Source: Neisseria macacae ATCC 33926
GTDB taxonomy: Bacteria; Pseudomonadota; Gammaproteobacteria; Burkholderiales; Neisseriaceae
Assembly: GCF_022749495.1 (NCBI RefSeq)
Contig: NZ_CP094241.1
Coordinates: 2,294,001 to 2,358,000 of the forward strand
Direction: 5' to 3'
DNA: 64,000 bases
Both the position numbers and the translations under genes were made by a program. Positions within the stretch are counted from its first letter, which is position 1. The number at the start of each line of letters is the position of its first letter. The notes under the pieces were generated by a model that did not search any database, was not told where the DNA came from, and was given only the letters and a program-made list of their open reading frames with translations. Shown in pieces: positions 44,097 through 51,624 of the stretch.

Positions 44097-45641
44097 TCAG
44101 CCTGCCGCCTGCTTTTTCCAATCGACACTCCCTGCCAAGTCGGTATTGAAATGCGCGCCGATGTTTTGCCGCCTGGCGTATGCGGCTTGGGCGACGGCGA
44201 GGCTGCATTCGAGCAGGTTGCGGTTTTCGTATTCGGACGCGGTGTGCGGTTCGGTTTGGTTTTGCTTCCAAAGCCGCAGTTGGGCGATGGCGCGGCGCAG
44301 GTCGGTATCGTTGCGGAGAATGCCCAGATGGCGTTGGTTGAACGCTTGCAGGACGGGGCGGCTGAATGTGTTTTGGAGGTCGTCTGAAAAGATGCCTGCT
44401 TCGGCGTAGGGGTTTTCAGACGACCTTTTGGACGGTACGGTTTGGAACGCTTGTCCGTCTGCGATGGTTTGGGCGGCAAGTCTGGCGGTAACGACGCATT
44501 CGAGCAGGGAGTTGCTGGCGAGGCGGTTGGCTCCGTGCAATCCTGTGCAGGCGGTTTCGCCTAAGGCGTAGAGCTGCGGCAGGGAGGTTCTGCCGTAGGG
44601 GTCGGTTTGGATGCCGCCGCAGGTGTAGTGTTGCACGGGGCGGACGGGGATGGCTTGGCGCGTGATGTCCAAGCCGCATTGGGACAGGCAGTGCCGATGA
44701 ATGGACGGGAAATGCCGGCGGACGAACGCTGCGGGTTGATGGCTGATGTCGAGCGAGACGAAATCTTGCGTTTGTTTGGCGATTTCGGCGGCGATGGCGC
44801 GGGCAACGATGTCACGCGGCGCGAGTTCGGCGCGGCGGTCGTAATGCGGCATAAACCGTTCGCCCGATTGGTTGGTCAGGATGCCGCCTTCGCCGCGCAC
44901 GGCTTCGGAAATCAGGAAGGTACGGCCGTTTTCAGACGACCTTGCCAAGCCTGTGGGGTGGAATTGGATAAATTCGAGGTTTTCGACTGCGCAGCCTGCG
45001 CGTATCGCCATGGCGATGGCGTCGCCCGTGCATTCGGGCGGCGTGGTGGTGGCGGCGTAAATCTGTCCCAAGCCGCCGCCTGCGAGTACGGTATGGCGGG
45101 CGCGGATGCGGTAGGGTTCTTGCGTTCGGCAGTCGAGGACGGTCAGTCCGCACGCTGCGCCTGATTCGGTTTGAACGTCCAACGCCATCTGCCGCTCGCA
45201 AACGCGGATGTTCGGGCGGCGGCGTATTTGGGCAATCAGGCTCTGCATGACGGCTTCGCCCGTGTAGTCGGCGACGTGGGCGATTCGGCGGCAGGTATGC
45301 CCGCCTTCGCGCGTCAAGTGCAGGTCGTTATTATTTTGGTCGAACGCCACGCCCTGCGCCAGCAGCCATTCGATTGCCGGTTTGCCCTGCGACAGGATGG
45401 TGCGGACGGCGGCTTCGTCGCACAAACCTGCGCCCGCTTCCAAGGTATCGGCAACGTGTTTTTCGATGTCGTCCTCTCCCGACCACGCCGCCGCAATTCC
45501 GCCTTGCGCATGACGGCTGGCGGTGTCGTCCAGCCGGTTTTTGCACAAAATGACGATGCGGAACGACTCAGGCAGCGACAGGGCGAGCGTCAGTGCCGCC
45601 AGCCCGTTTCCGGCAATCAATACGTCGCAATCGGTTTGCAT
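44097..45641 (-). CDS. nadB: L-aspartate oxidase
   Basis: 514 residues. FAD enzyme turning aspartate into iminoaspartate, first step of de novo NAD synthesis. FAD-binding start DVLIAGNGLAALTLALSLP, SRHAQGGIAAAW near 41, EGGHTCRRIAHVADYTG near 111, FIQFHPTGLA near 228, and the C-terminal LYALGETACTGLHGANRLAS near 355. A DUS is carried inside as TVPSKRSSENPYAE near 400. Immediately downstream of nadA, 51-bp gap. Confidence 0.96.
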   Translation of the reverse strand: MQTDCDVLIAGNGLAALTLALSLPESFRIVILCKNRLDDTASRHAQGGIAAAWSGEDDIEKHVADTLEAGAGLCDEAAVRTILSQGKPAIEWLLAQGVAFDQNNNDLHLTREGGHTCRRIAHVADYTGEAVMQSLIAQIRRRPNIRVCERQMALDVQTESGAACGLTVLDCRTQEPYRIRARHTVLAGGGLGQIYAATTTPPECTGDAIAMAIRAGCAVENLEFIQFHPTGLARSSENGRTFLISEAVRGEGGILTNQSGERFMPHYDRRAELAPRDIVARAIAAEIAKQTQDFVSLDISHQPAAFVRRHFPSIHRHCLSQCGLDITRQAIPVRPVQHYTCGGIQTDPYGRTSLPQLYALGETACTGLHGANRLASNSLLECVVTARLAAQTIADGQAFQTVPSKRSSENPYAEAGIFSDDLQNTFSRPVLQAFNQRHLGILRNDTDLRRAIAQLRLWKQNQTEPHTASEYENRNLLECSLAVAQAAYARRQNIGAHFNTDLAGSVDWKKQAAG

Positions 45642-45692
45642 GGTGTTGTCCTTGTTTGAGAGGTCGTCTGAAACGGCAATATGGACGGCAAA

Positions 45693-46805
45693 TCAGGCGG
45701 GGCCCATGCCGTTGAACACATCTTTTTTCTTCAGCCCTGCCGCGAAGTCGAGCATACGCTGCAAAGGCAGTTTGGCGGCTTCGCCCAGCTTCCTGTCCAA
45801 CAGGATTTCGTTGCACCCGCCTGTCAGGGCGTATTTGATGCCGCCCAGCGAATTCATCGCCATCCACGGGCAGAATGCGCAGCTTTTGCAGCTTCCGCCG
45901 TTGCCCGCCGTCGGGGCGGCGATAAACTCTTTGTCGGGCGCCTGCTTTTGCATTTCGTGCAGGATGCCCAAATCGGTCGCCACAATGAATTTTTTTTCGG
46001 GACGCGATACAGCGGCTTTCAGCAGCTTGCTGGTCGAACCGACCACGTCGCCCAGTTCGATGACGCTTTGCGGCGATTCGGGATGAACCAGCACCACCGC
46101 GTCGGGATGTTCCGCCTTCAGTGCCGCCAGCTCCTGCCCCTTAAATTCGTTATGAACGATGCACGAACCCTGCCACAGCAGCATATCCGCACCCGTTTCG
46201 CGGCGGATGTAGTCGCCGAGGTGGCGGTCGGGCCCCCAAATCAGCTTCTCGCCGCGCGCTTTCAAATACGACACGATTTCCAACGCCACCGAAGACGTTA
46301 CCACCCAGTCGGCACGCGCTTTCACGGCGGCGGAAGTGTTGGCGTACACTACGACTGTGCGGTCGGGGTGTTGGTCGCAAAACGCCGAAAACGCCTCTTC
46401 CGGGCAACCCAAATCCAAAGAACATTCTGCTTCCAAATCAGGCATCAGCACCGTTTTTTCAGGGCAGAGGATTTTCGCGCTCTCACCCATGAAGCGCACG
46501 CCCGCCACCACCAGCGTACCGGCCTCGTGTTCCGCGCCGAAGCGCGCCATCTCCAGCGAATCACCCACGCATCCGCCCGTTTCCAAGGCCAAATCCTGAA
46601 TCAGCGGATCGACGTAATAATGCGCCACCAAGACCGCGTTTTTCTCCTTCAGCAAAGCCTTGATTTCGTCTTTCAGACGACCTGCCGTCTCGCGGTCGGG
46701 CGTGTCGGCAACCTTCGCCCACGCCTGACGGATTTGGCAGGCGGAAGTCGGCGTCTGAATGAGGGGCATATCGTAGTCGAACGAGCGGCGGGCGGCGGTT
46801 TGCAT
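45693..46805 (-). CDS. nadA: Quinolinate synthase A
   Basis: 370 residues. Condenses iminoaspartate with dihydroxyacetone phosphate to quinolinate using a [4Fe-4S] cluster. Cysteines in LEAECSLDLGCPEEA, WQGSCIVHNEF and GSCKSCAFCPWMAMNSL match cluster ligand regions; VLVAHYYVDPLIQDLALETG is the substrate HYY motif. First gene of nadA-nadB. Its promoter (TTGCAT, 17 bp, CATAAT at 46904-46876) has the operator palindrome as its spacer. Confidence 0.97.
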   Translation of the reverse strand: MQTAARRSFDYDMPLIQTPTSACQIRQAWAKVADTPDRETAGRLKDEIKALLKEKNAVLVAHYYVDPLIQDLALETGGCVGDSLEMARFGAEHEAGTLVVAGVRFMGESAKILCPEKTVLMPDLEAECSLDLGCPEEAFSAFCDQHPDRTVVVYANTSAAVKARADWVVTSSVALEIVSYLKARGEKLIWGPDRHLGDYIRRETGADMLLWQGSCIVHNEFKGQELAALKAEHPDAVVLVHPESPQSVIELGDVVGSTSKLLKAAVSRPEKKFIVATDLGILHEMQKQAPDKEFIAAPTAGNGGSCKSCAFCPWMAMNSLGGIKYALTGGCNEILLDRKLGEAAKLPLQRMLDFAAGLKKKDVFNGMGPA

Positions 46806-46872
46806 GATGTTTCCTTGTAGCTGGTTTTTGAGGCGGCATGAAGGTTTGCCGTCTGTTTTTCAAACTGTTTTT

Positions 46873-46904
46873 ATATTATGCTCAACTTGAGTATAATATG
46901 CAAG
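46873..46904. promoter_or_regulatory. NAD-cluster operator palindrome and nadA promoter
   Basis: ATATTAT-G-CTCAA-C-TTGAG-T-ATAATAT (46873-46899) is a 27-bp inverted repeat centred at 46886. On the minus strand it overlaps TTGCAT-17-CATAAT of nadA; on the plus strand TATAAT (46892) may serve nadQ. NadQ is the obvious candidate ligand. Confidence 0.65.
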
Positions 46905-47007
46905 GTCGTCTGAAAACAGGTTTGAGATACCGCAAAACCGACCCGCTTCGTTCCGACAAACCGCTTTGGTTTACAATAAAGCCTTTCCCACCCGCAGAAA
47001 GCCGAGC

Positions 47008-47946
47008 ATGGACGCCTACCCCGAAGCCGAAGCCCCGCCGCAAAGCATCGTCGAGCTGGTTCCCGTATTGATTGCCGTTACCGACGGCGGCCTGAGGGTG
47101 TTGACCGTCGCCCAAGGCACGCTCCTGCCCAACGGCCCGCTCTCCCCCCTGCGCAATTCCCTGCAGGCGGGCGTGAAGCTGTGGGTCGCCAAGCAGACTT
47201 CGCAGCCTATGGGCTATGTGGAACAGCTTTACACCTTTGTCGATACCCACCGCCGCAACGAACACGGCATGCCCGTCTTGTACGTCAGCTATTTGGGGCT
47301 GGTGCGCGAGGCAGCCGACAGCATCCTGCATCCGGATGCGAAATGGCAGGACTGCTACGGCTATTTCCCTTGGGAAGACTTGCGCACCGACGGCGGGCAG
47401 CGCGACGCCATCGTCAGCCGCCTGCGCATTTGGGCAAACTCGGCAGACACGGAGGAAGTGCGCCAAAAGCGGCTCAAGCGCATTCACTTGTGCTGGGGGG
47501 TCGAACCGGAAAACTGGTCGGAAGAATACGTTTTGCAACGCTATGAAATGCTGTATGAAAGCGGCCTGATAGCGGAAGCCGCCGAGCCGCAGGCAAACTT
47601 CGACTTCACGCTCACGGGGCAGCCCATGCGCCACGACCACCGCCGCGTACTGGCGACCGCCCTGTCCCGCCTGCGCGCCAAAATCAAATACCGCCCCGTG
47701 ATTTTCGAACTGATGCCGCCCGAATTCACGCTGCTGCAACTGCAAAACAGCGTCGAAGCCATCAGCGGCAGATTGCTGCACAAGCAAAACTTCCGCCGCC
47801 AGATTCAGCAGCAAAACCTCATCGAGCCGTCGGATACCGGCGTATCGGGCAGCAAAGGCCGTCCCGCGCAGCTTTACCGCTTCCGCGACGACGTCCTGCC
47901 CGACAGGCTGATTTCGGACATCGGACTGCCGCTGGGCAGCCGTTAG
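47008..47946 (+). CDS. nadQ: NUDIX-related NAD-synthesis regulator, NadQ-like
   Basis: 312 residues from MDAYPEAEAPPQSIVELVPV. An N-terminal Nudix-like domain (LIAVTDGGLRVLTVAQGTLL; no complete catalytic Nudix box visible), a middle helical part, and a C-terminal winged helix (FTLLQLQNSVEAISGRLLHK then NFRRQIQQQNLIEPSDTG), the layout of NrtR/NadQ regulators (COG4111 type). A TTG 42 nt upstream overlaps the likely -10 and is rejected. Position between nadAB and nadC and the palindrome strongly support a NAD repressor role. Confidence 0.85.
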   Translation: MDAYPEAEAPPQSIVELVPVLIAVTDGGLRVLTVAQGTLLPNGPLSPLRNSLQAGVKLWVAKQTSQPMGYVEQLYTFVDTHRRNEHGMPVLYVSYLGLVREAADSILHPDAKWQDCYGYFPWEDLRTDGGQRDAIVSRLRIWANSADTEEVRQKRLKRIHLCWGVEPENWSEEYVLQRYEMLYESGLIAEAAEPQANFDFTLTGQPMRHDHRRVLATALSRLRAKIKYRPVIFELMPPEFTLLQLQNSVEAISGRLLHKQNFRRQIQQQNLIEPSDTGVSGSKGRPAQLYRFRDDVLPDRLISDIGLPLGSR

Positions 47947-48019
47947 CCCGTTTTCAGACGGCCTTAAATGAAGTTTTAACCTCGCCGCAACACCAATATT
48001 TTTCAACAAAGGAAACCCC

Positions 48020-48901
48020 ATGTCGTCTGAAAACACCCTCTTCCCCCTGCCCGACACCCTGTTGCGCCCCATGGTCGAACAAGCCCTGAGCGAAGACTTG
48101 GGCAGGCGCGGCGACATTACGTCCGCCGCCGTTATCGCCCCCGATAAAACCGCCAAACTCTTCCTCGTCAGCCGCGAAGACGGCGTCATCGCCGGCATGG
48201 ACTTGGCGCGCCTCGCCTTTCAGACGATGGATCCGTCCGTCCGCTTCCAAGCCGAAATTCACGACGGGCAAGCCGTCCGCGCACGTCAGACGCTGGCTGC
48301 CGTCGAAGGCAACGCCCGCGCCCTGCTCGCCGCCGAACGCACCGCGCTCAACTACCTCACGCACTTGAGCGGCATCGCCACCGCCACCGCTCGTGCCGTT
48401 GCCGAAGTCGCCGAATACGGTACAGACATCGTGTGCAGCCGCAAAACCATCCCCCTGCTGCGCGTCCTGCAAAAATACGCCGTCAGAGCAGGCGGCGGCG
48501 TGAACCACCGCATGGGTTTGGACGACGCCGTGCTCATCAAAGACAACCACCTCGCCTATTGCGGCAGCATCGCCCAAGCCGTGCGGCAGGCGAAGCAGGC
48601 AGTCGGACCGTTGACCTGCGTGGAAATCGAAGTGGACACGTTGGCACAACTGGACGAAGCCATCGCGGCGGGCGCGGAACGGATTTTGCTGGATAACATG
48701 AACGACGAAACCCTGAAAGAAGCGGCAAACCGCTGCCACACGCAAACCGCCCACCCCCACACCGTCTATTGCGAAGCATCGGGCGGCATCGGCTTCGACC
48801 GCCTGAAGCGCGTAGCGCAAACCGGCGTAGACGGCATCGCCCTCGGCTATCTGACCCACAGCAGCCGCTCGTTGGACATAGGTTTGGATTTCGTGGCGTA
48901 A
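48020..48901 (+). CDS. nadC: Nicotinate-nucleotide pyrophosphorylase (quinolinate phosphoribosyltransferase)
   Basis: 293 residues. Converts quinolinate and PRPP to NaMN. EDLGRRGDITSAAV near 25, AERTALNYLTHLSGIATAT near 107, SRKTIPLLRVLQKYAVRAGG near 138, CVEIEVDTLAQLDEA near 200 and EASGGI near 257 are family motifs. The start codon begins ATGTCGTCTGAA, a DUS-like 12-mer inside the first four codons. AAGGAAACCCC precedes ATG. 73 bp after nadQ, probably same transcript. Confidence 0.96.
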   Translation: MSSENTLFPLPDTLLRPMVEQALSEDLGRRGDITSAAVIAPDKTAKLFLVSREDGVIAGMDLARLAFQTMDPSVRFQAEIHDGQAVRARQTLAAVEGNARALLAAERTALNYLTHLSGIATATARAVAEVAEYGTDIVCSRKTIPLLRVLQKYAVRAGGGVNHRMGLDDAVLIKDNHLAYCGSIAQAVRQAKQAVGPLTCVEIEVDTLAQLDEAIAAGAERILLDNMNDETLKEAANRCHTQTAHPHTVYCEASGGIGFDRLKRVAQTGVDGIALGYLTHSSRSLDIGLDFVA

Positions 48902-49003
48902 ATTTTGCCGAAGACAGCGGCGCAGAAAGAAATCCATTCAAAAACGCCCGTTTCGTCATTCCCGCACAGGCGGGGTAAAGATGACGAAACGGGCGTTTTC
49001 TGG

Positions 49004-49057
49004 AGTGGATTAAAATTGCAATGATAAGGCGTTGCCAACGCCCTTATGTACTTTAGC
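49004..49057. repeat. Truncated Correia-like element (same core type as 14817)
   Basis: AGTGGATTAAAATTGCAATGATAAGGCGTT and CCAACGCCCTTATGTACTTTAGC match the left half of the 107-bp element at 14817, then stop; the right end is missing. Confidence 0.8.
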
Positions 49058-49095
49058 TAAATTACTTTATTTTCGACACGCAACTTACCGCTTGT

Positions 49096-49201
49096 CGTCA
49101 TTCCCGCGCAGGCGGGAATCCATTTTTGAAATTCAGAAACTGTTTTTCAAATCAAGGTTTCACAAGTTTTACAATGGATTCCCGCCTGCGCGGGAATGAC
49201 G
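49096..49201. repeat. dRS3-type inverted pair (neisserial intergenic mosaic)
   Basis: Two copies of ATTCCCGC-N-GCGGGAAT-type 20-mers (49100-49119 and 49178-49197). Extended to CGTCATTCCC...AATCCATT they form a perfect 29-bp inverted repeat around 48 bp of AT-rich spacer. A decayed third copy (TCATTCCCGCACAGGCGGGG) is near 48956. These resemble the dRS3/RS arrays used by neisserial phage integration and recombination. Confidence 0.85.
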
Positions 49202-49268
49202 GAAAAAGTATTAAAAACTGGGAAGATAGGCGATATATGTGATACGGCAAACAGGGTTACAGTTGCAC

Positions 49269-49310
49269 AAAGGTCGTCTGAAACCCCTTCACCTGATTTT
49301 CAGACGACCT
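49269..49310 (-). terminator. DUS inverted pair after mtgA
   Basis: AAAGGTCGTCTGAAA and TTTTCAGACGACCT around 14 nt; the right arm touches the mtgA stop codon. On the minus strand T3 follows. Confidence 0.75.
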
Positions 49311-50011
49311 CAATCCATATCGCTTTCGGGCAATTCTGCCGAACCCATGCGACGCAGGATGATGTTGGTTTTGTTGCGCAGGCGTTTGCTTTTGGGGTTG
49401 TCGGCGTAAAACAGCGGCGCGGGGACGCGGGCGGCGAGTTTGGCGGCCTGCTGTTTGGTCAGGTTGGCGGCGGGTCTTTTATAGAAATACTGGGACGCGG
49501 CTTCTGCGCCGAATACGCCGTAGTGCCATTCAATGGCGTTCAGATACAGCTCGAAAATGCGGTCTTTGTCGGTAACGGCTTCCATCATTGCGGTAATCGC
49601 GGCTTCTTCGCCTTTGCGGATATAGCTGCGGCTTTCGTTCAGAAACAGGTTTTTGGCAAGCTGTTGGCTGATGGTTGAGCCGCCTGCTTTGACTTCGCCG
49701 CTTTGTTTGTTGCGCTTGATGGCGTATTGGATGCCGCCCCAGTCGAAGCCGCCGTGTTCGGCGAATTTGGCGTCTTCGGAGGCAATCAGGGCTTTTTTCA
49801 GGTTGACCGAAATGCGGTCGTAAGGTACCCAGCGGTAATCGAGTGCGACATCTTTGCCTTCGCTTTGAAACTGCCGCATCCGCATCGCCATGAAGGCGGT
49901 TTTGTTCGGCGCGACGGCGCGGTAAGTGATGATGTTGCCGTACACATAAGCGTTGAAAAAGATAAATGCGCCCAAAGGCAGGGCAATCAGCCATTTGATG
50001 ATGCGGAACAT
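49310..50011 (-). CDS. mtgA: Monofunctional biosynthetic peptidoglycan transglycosylase
   Basis: 233 residues. One N-terminal membrane helix (IKWLIALPLGAFIFFNAYVY) and a GT51 domain: IASEDAKFAEHGGFDW near 75 (catalytic Glu), GGSTISQQLAKNLFL near 110, and KGEEAAITAMMEAV then IFELYLNAIEWHYGVFG. Polymerises lipid II in the periplasm. The start is one or two bases after the aroE stop, so the genes are an operon. Confidence 0.96.
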   Translation of the reverse strand: MFRIIKWLIALPLGAFIFFNAYVYGNIITYRAVAPNKTAFMAMRMRQFQSEGKDVALDYRWVPYDRISVNLKKALIASEDAKFAEHGGFDWGGIQYAIKRNKQSGEVKAGGSTISQQLAKNLFLNESRSYIRKGEEAAITAMMEAVTDKDRIFELYLNAIEWHYGVFGAEAASQYFYKRPAANLTKQQAAKLAARVPAPLFYADNPKSKRLRNKTNIILRRMGSAELPESDMD

Positions 50012-50012
50012 T

Positions 50013-50822
50013 TTATAACTCTCTCATATATTGGACGACGGGCAGGACATCGGGCGCGAAACCGCGCCAAAGCCGGTAGGAAGCTGCCGCCTGTCCGACC
50101 AGCATGCCCAACCCGTCGGCGGTTTGTTTTGCACCTGATTGGTGGGCAAACGCTAAAAACGGCTCTGCCACTTCGCCGTAAACCATATCGTAAGCCAAGG
50201 TGCAATGTTCAAAGACTTTGGGCGATACGGCGGGAAGCTGTCCGCTTAAGCCGCTGGATGTGCCGTTGATGATGATGTCGAAGCCGCCTTCCAGTTCATC
50301 CAAAGGTACGGCATCTATATCGAAATGCGCCGCCATTTCCGCCGCTTTGGCATGGGTTCGGTTGGCGATAACGATGCGCGCGGGGCGGTATTCTTTCAAT
50401 ACGGGAATCACGCCGCGCACCGCGCCGCCTGCGCCGAGCAGCAAGACGGTTTTGCCCGACATTTCCACGCCCAGCCTTTTTGAAATATCGTCCGTCAGCC
50501 CGATTCCGTCGGTATTGTCGCCGCGTATTTTACCGTTTTCCAGCAAAATCAGCGTATTGACCGCACCCGCCGCCAACGCGCGTTCGGAATGTTCGTCCGA
50601 CAAGGCAAACGCTTCCTGCTTGAACGGTACGGTAACATTCGCCCCGCGTCCGCCGTCGGCAAAAAACGCTTCAACCGCCTGCGCGAAACCGCCGATGTCG
50701 GCGCAAATGCGTTCATATTCGATTTCAACGCCTTCCTGCAAGGCAAACTGCCGATGGATTTGCGGCGATTTGCTGTGTGCGACGGGGTTGCCGAAAACGG
50801 CATAACGGGGGAGGGCAGTCAT
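50013..50822 (-). CDS. aroE: Shikimate dehydrogenase
   Basis: 269 residues. NADP-dependent reduction of 3-dehydroshikimate. YAVFGNPVAHSKSPQIHRQF at 5-24, ANVTVPFKQEAF near 60 (catalytic Lys), NTDGIGLTDDI near 100, GAGGAVRGVI near 126 and NRTHAKA near 149. First gene of aroE-mtgA. Confidence 0.96.
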   Translation of the reverse strand: MTALPRYAVFGNPVAHSKSPQIHRQFALQEGVEIEYERICADIGGFAQAVEAFFADGGRGANVTVPFKQEAFALSDEHSERALAAGAVNTLILLENGKIRGDNTDGIGLTDDISKRLGVEMSGKTVLLLGAGGAVRGVIPVLKEYRPARIVIANRTHAKAAEMAAHFDIDAVPLDELEGGFDIIINGTSSGLSGQLPAVSPKVFEHCTLAYDMVYGEVAEPFLAFAHQSGAKQTADGLGMLVGQAAASYRLWRGFAPDVLPVVQYMREL

Positions 50823-50880
50823 GGTCGTGTTCCAAAAGACAGGAAGGCTATTTTATAACGGCGGCGTACAGATGGAAACG

Positions 50881-50892
50881 ATGCCGTCTGAA
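50881..50892 (+). other. Canonical meningococcal-type DUS
   Basis: ATGCCGTCTGAA, the dialect of N. meningitidis and N. gonorrhoeae, unlike almost every other DUS in this window. Confidence 0.9.
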
Positions 50893-50927
50893 ACGGTTGT
50901 CAGGTAGCATGGCGGAATGTTTGTTTC

Positions 50928-50961
50928 TTGAAAAAAAAAGTCGTTTTTTTTTTGTTATAAT
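50928..50961 (+). promoter_or_regulatory. Promoter with homopolymer tracts in the spacer
   Basis: TTGAAA, then a 22-bp spacer containing A9 (counted 50931-50939) and T10 (50944-50953), then TATAAT (50956-50961). Spacer is longer than the 17-bp optimum, so tract slippage would shift expression of the downstream gene; phase variation is possible, by analogy with other neisserial surface genes. Confidence 0.5.
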
Positions 50962-50999
50962 TTAACTTTATTTTGTTGACAAGGACGAAAGGGGCGGAC

Positions 51000-51386
51000 A
51001 TGAAAAAGATGTTGTGCTTGGCAGTATTTGCATTAGGGTTGGCAATGCCGGCGGTGGCGGCGGATTGGGTGTGGGTAGAGATTGACAGTGACAATAATAC
51101 CACGTTTGGTGATGCAGACAGCCGTACGGGCAATAGAGCATGGTTTGAAATAAGGCTCGCCAAGCCGCAAAAGAATGGCAATGGAAAATTTTATAATACA
51201 GTGAGAGCGTTGGAAGAAATGGATTGCAGTGGTAAACGTCATAGGGCTTTGACGGCAACGAGGTATTCCAAATCGGGAAAATCTATCGACTCTGAGACAC
51301 GATCCTATGCCGAATGGGATTATGTTATTCCCGGTACGGCTGGAGAGAGTGCGTACAAATTTGTCTGCAACCGCTATCCCCGCTGA
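51000..51386 (+). CDS. Surface-adhesin E-like exported protein
   Basis: 128 residues. Signal peptide MKKMLCLAVFALGLAMPAVA, then DWVWVEIDSDNNTTFGDADS, WFEIRLAKPQKNGNGKFYNT, MDCSGKRHRALTATRYSKSG, WDYVIPGTAGESAYKFVCN: the short beta-rich pattern with one Cys pair seen in adhesin E family proteins (Haemophilus protein E type). Codon use and base composition are more AT-rich than the neighbours. AAGGGGCGG precedes the ATG at 51000. Flanked by foreign-dialect DUS. Adhesin function is inferred from the family only. Confidence 0.78.
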   Translation: MKKMLCLAVFALGLAMPAVAADWVWVEIDSDNNTTFGDADSRTGNRAWFEIRLAKPQKNGNGKFYNTVRALEEMDCSGKRHRALTATRYSKSGKSIDSETRSYAEWDYVIPGTAGESAYKFVCNRYPR

Positions 51387-51406
51387 CCGTTTTCAAACCA
51401 AACAAC

Positions 51407-51439
51407 AGATGCCGTCTGAACTGCTTTCAGACGGCATCT
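51407..51439 (+). terminator. Terminator from a canonical (ATGCCGTCTGAA) DUS pair
   Basis: AGATGCCGTCTGAA and TTCAGACGGCATCT with a short loop, then GTTTTG. Two further GCCGTCTGAA cores follow at 51517-51526 and 51567-51576 (reverse). Confidence 0.88.
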
Positions 51440-51624
51440 GTTTTGTCGTCATTCGGACAAAAGGGCGGGTATTCCGCTTTTGAACAGACAAACCGAAGCA
51501 TATTGTTGACAATCTTGCCGTCTGAAACTATATTTCAGTGCGTAAAAACGGGCGCCCTGATGTATTTCAGACGGCCTTACCGTGATAGAATAACAAATTA
51601 AACCCAATCCCTCAGGAGCTGAAG

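Noticed and set aside
49196..49678. Plus-strand frame covering the repeat island and mtgA
   Set aside because: Antisense to mtgA and begins in a dRS3 repeat.
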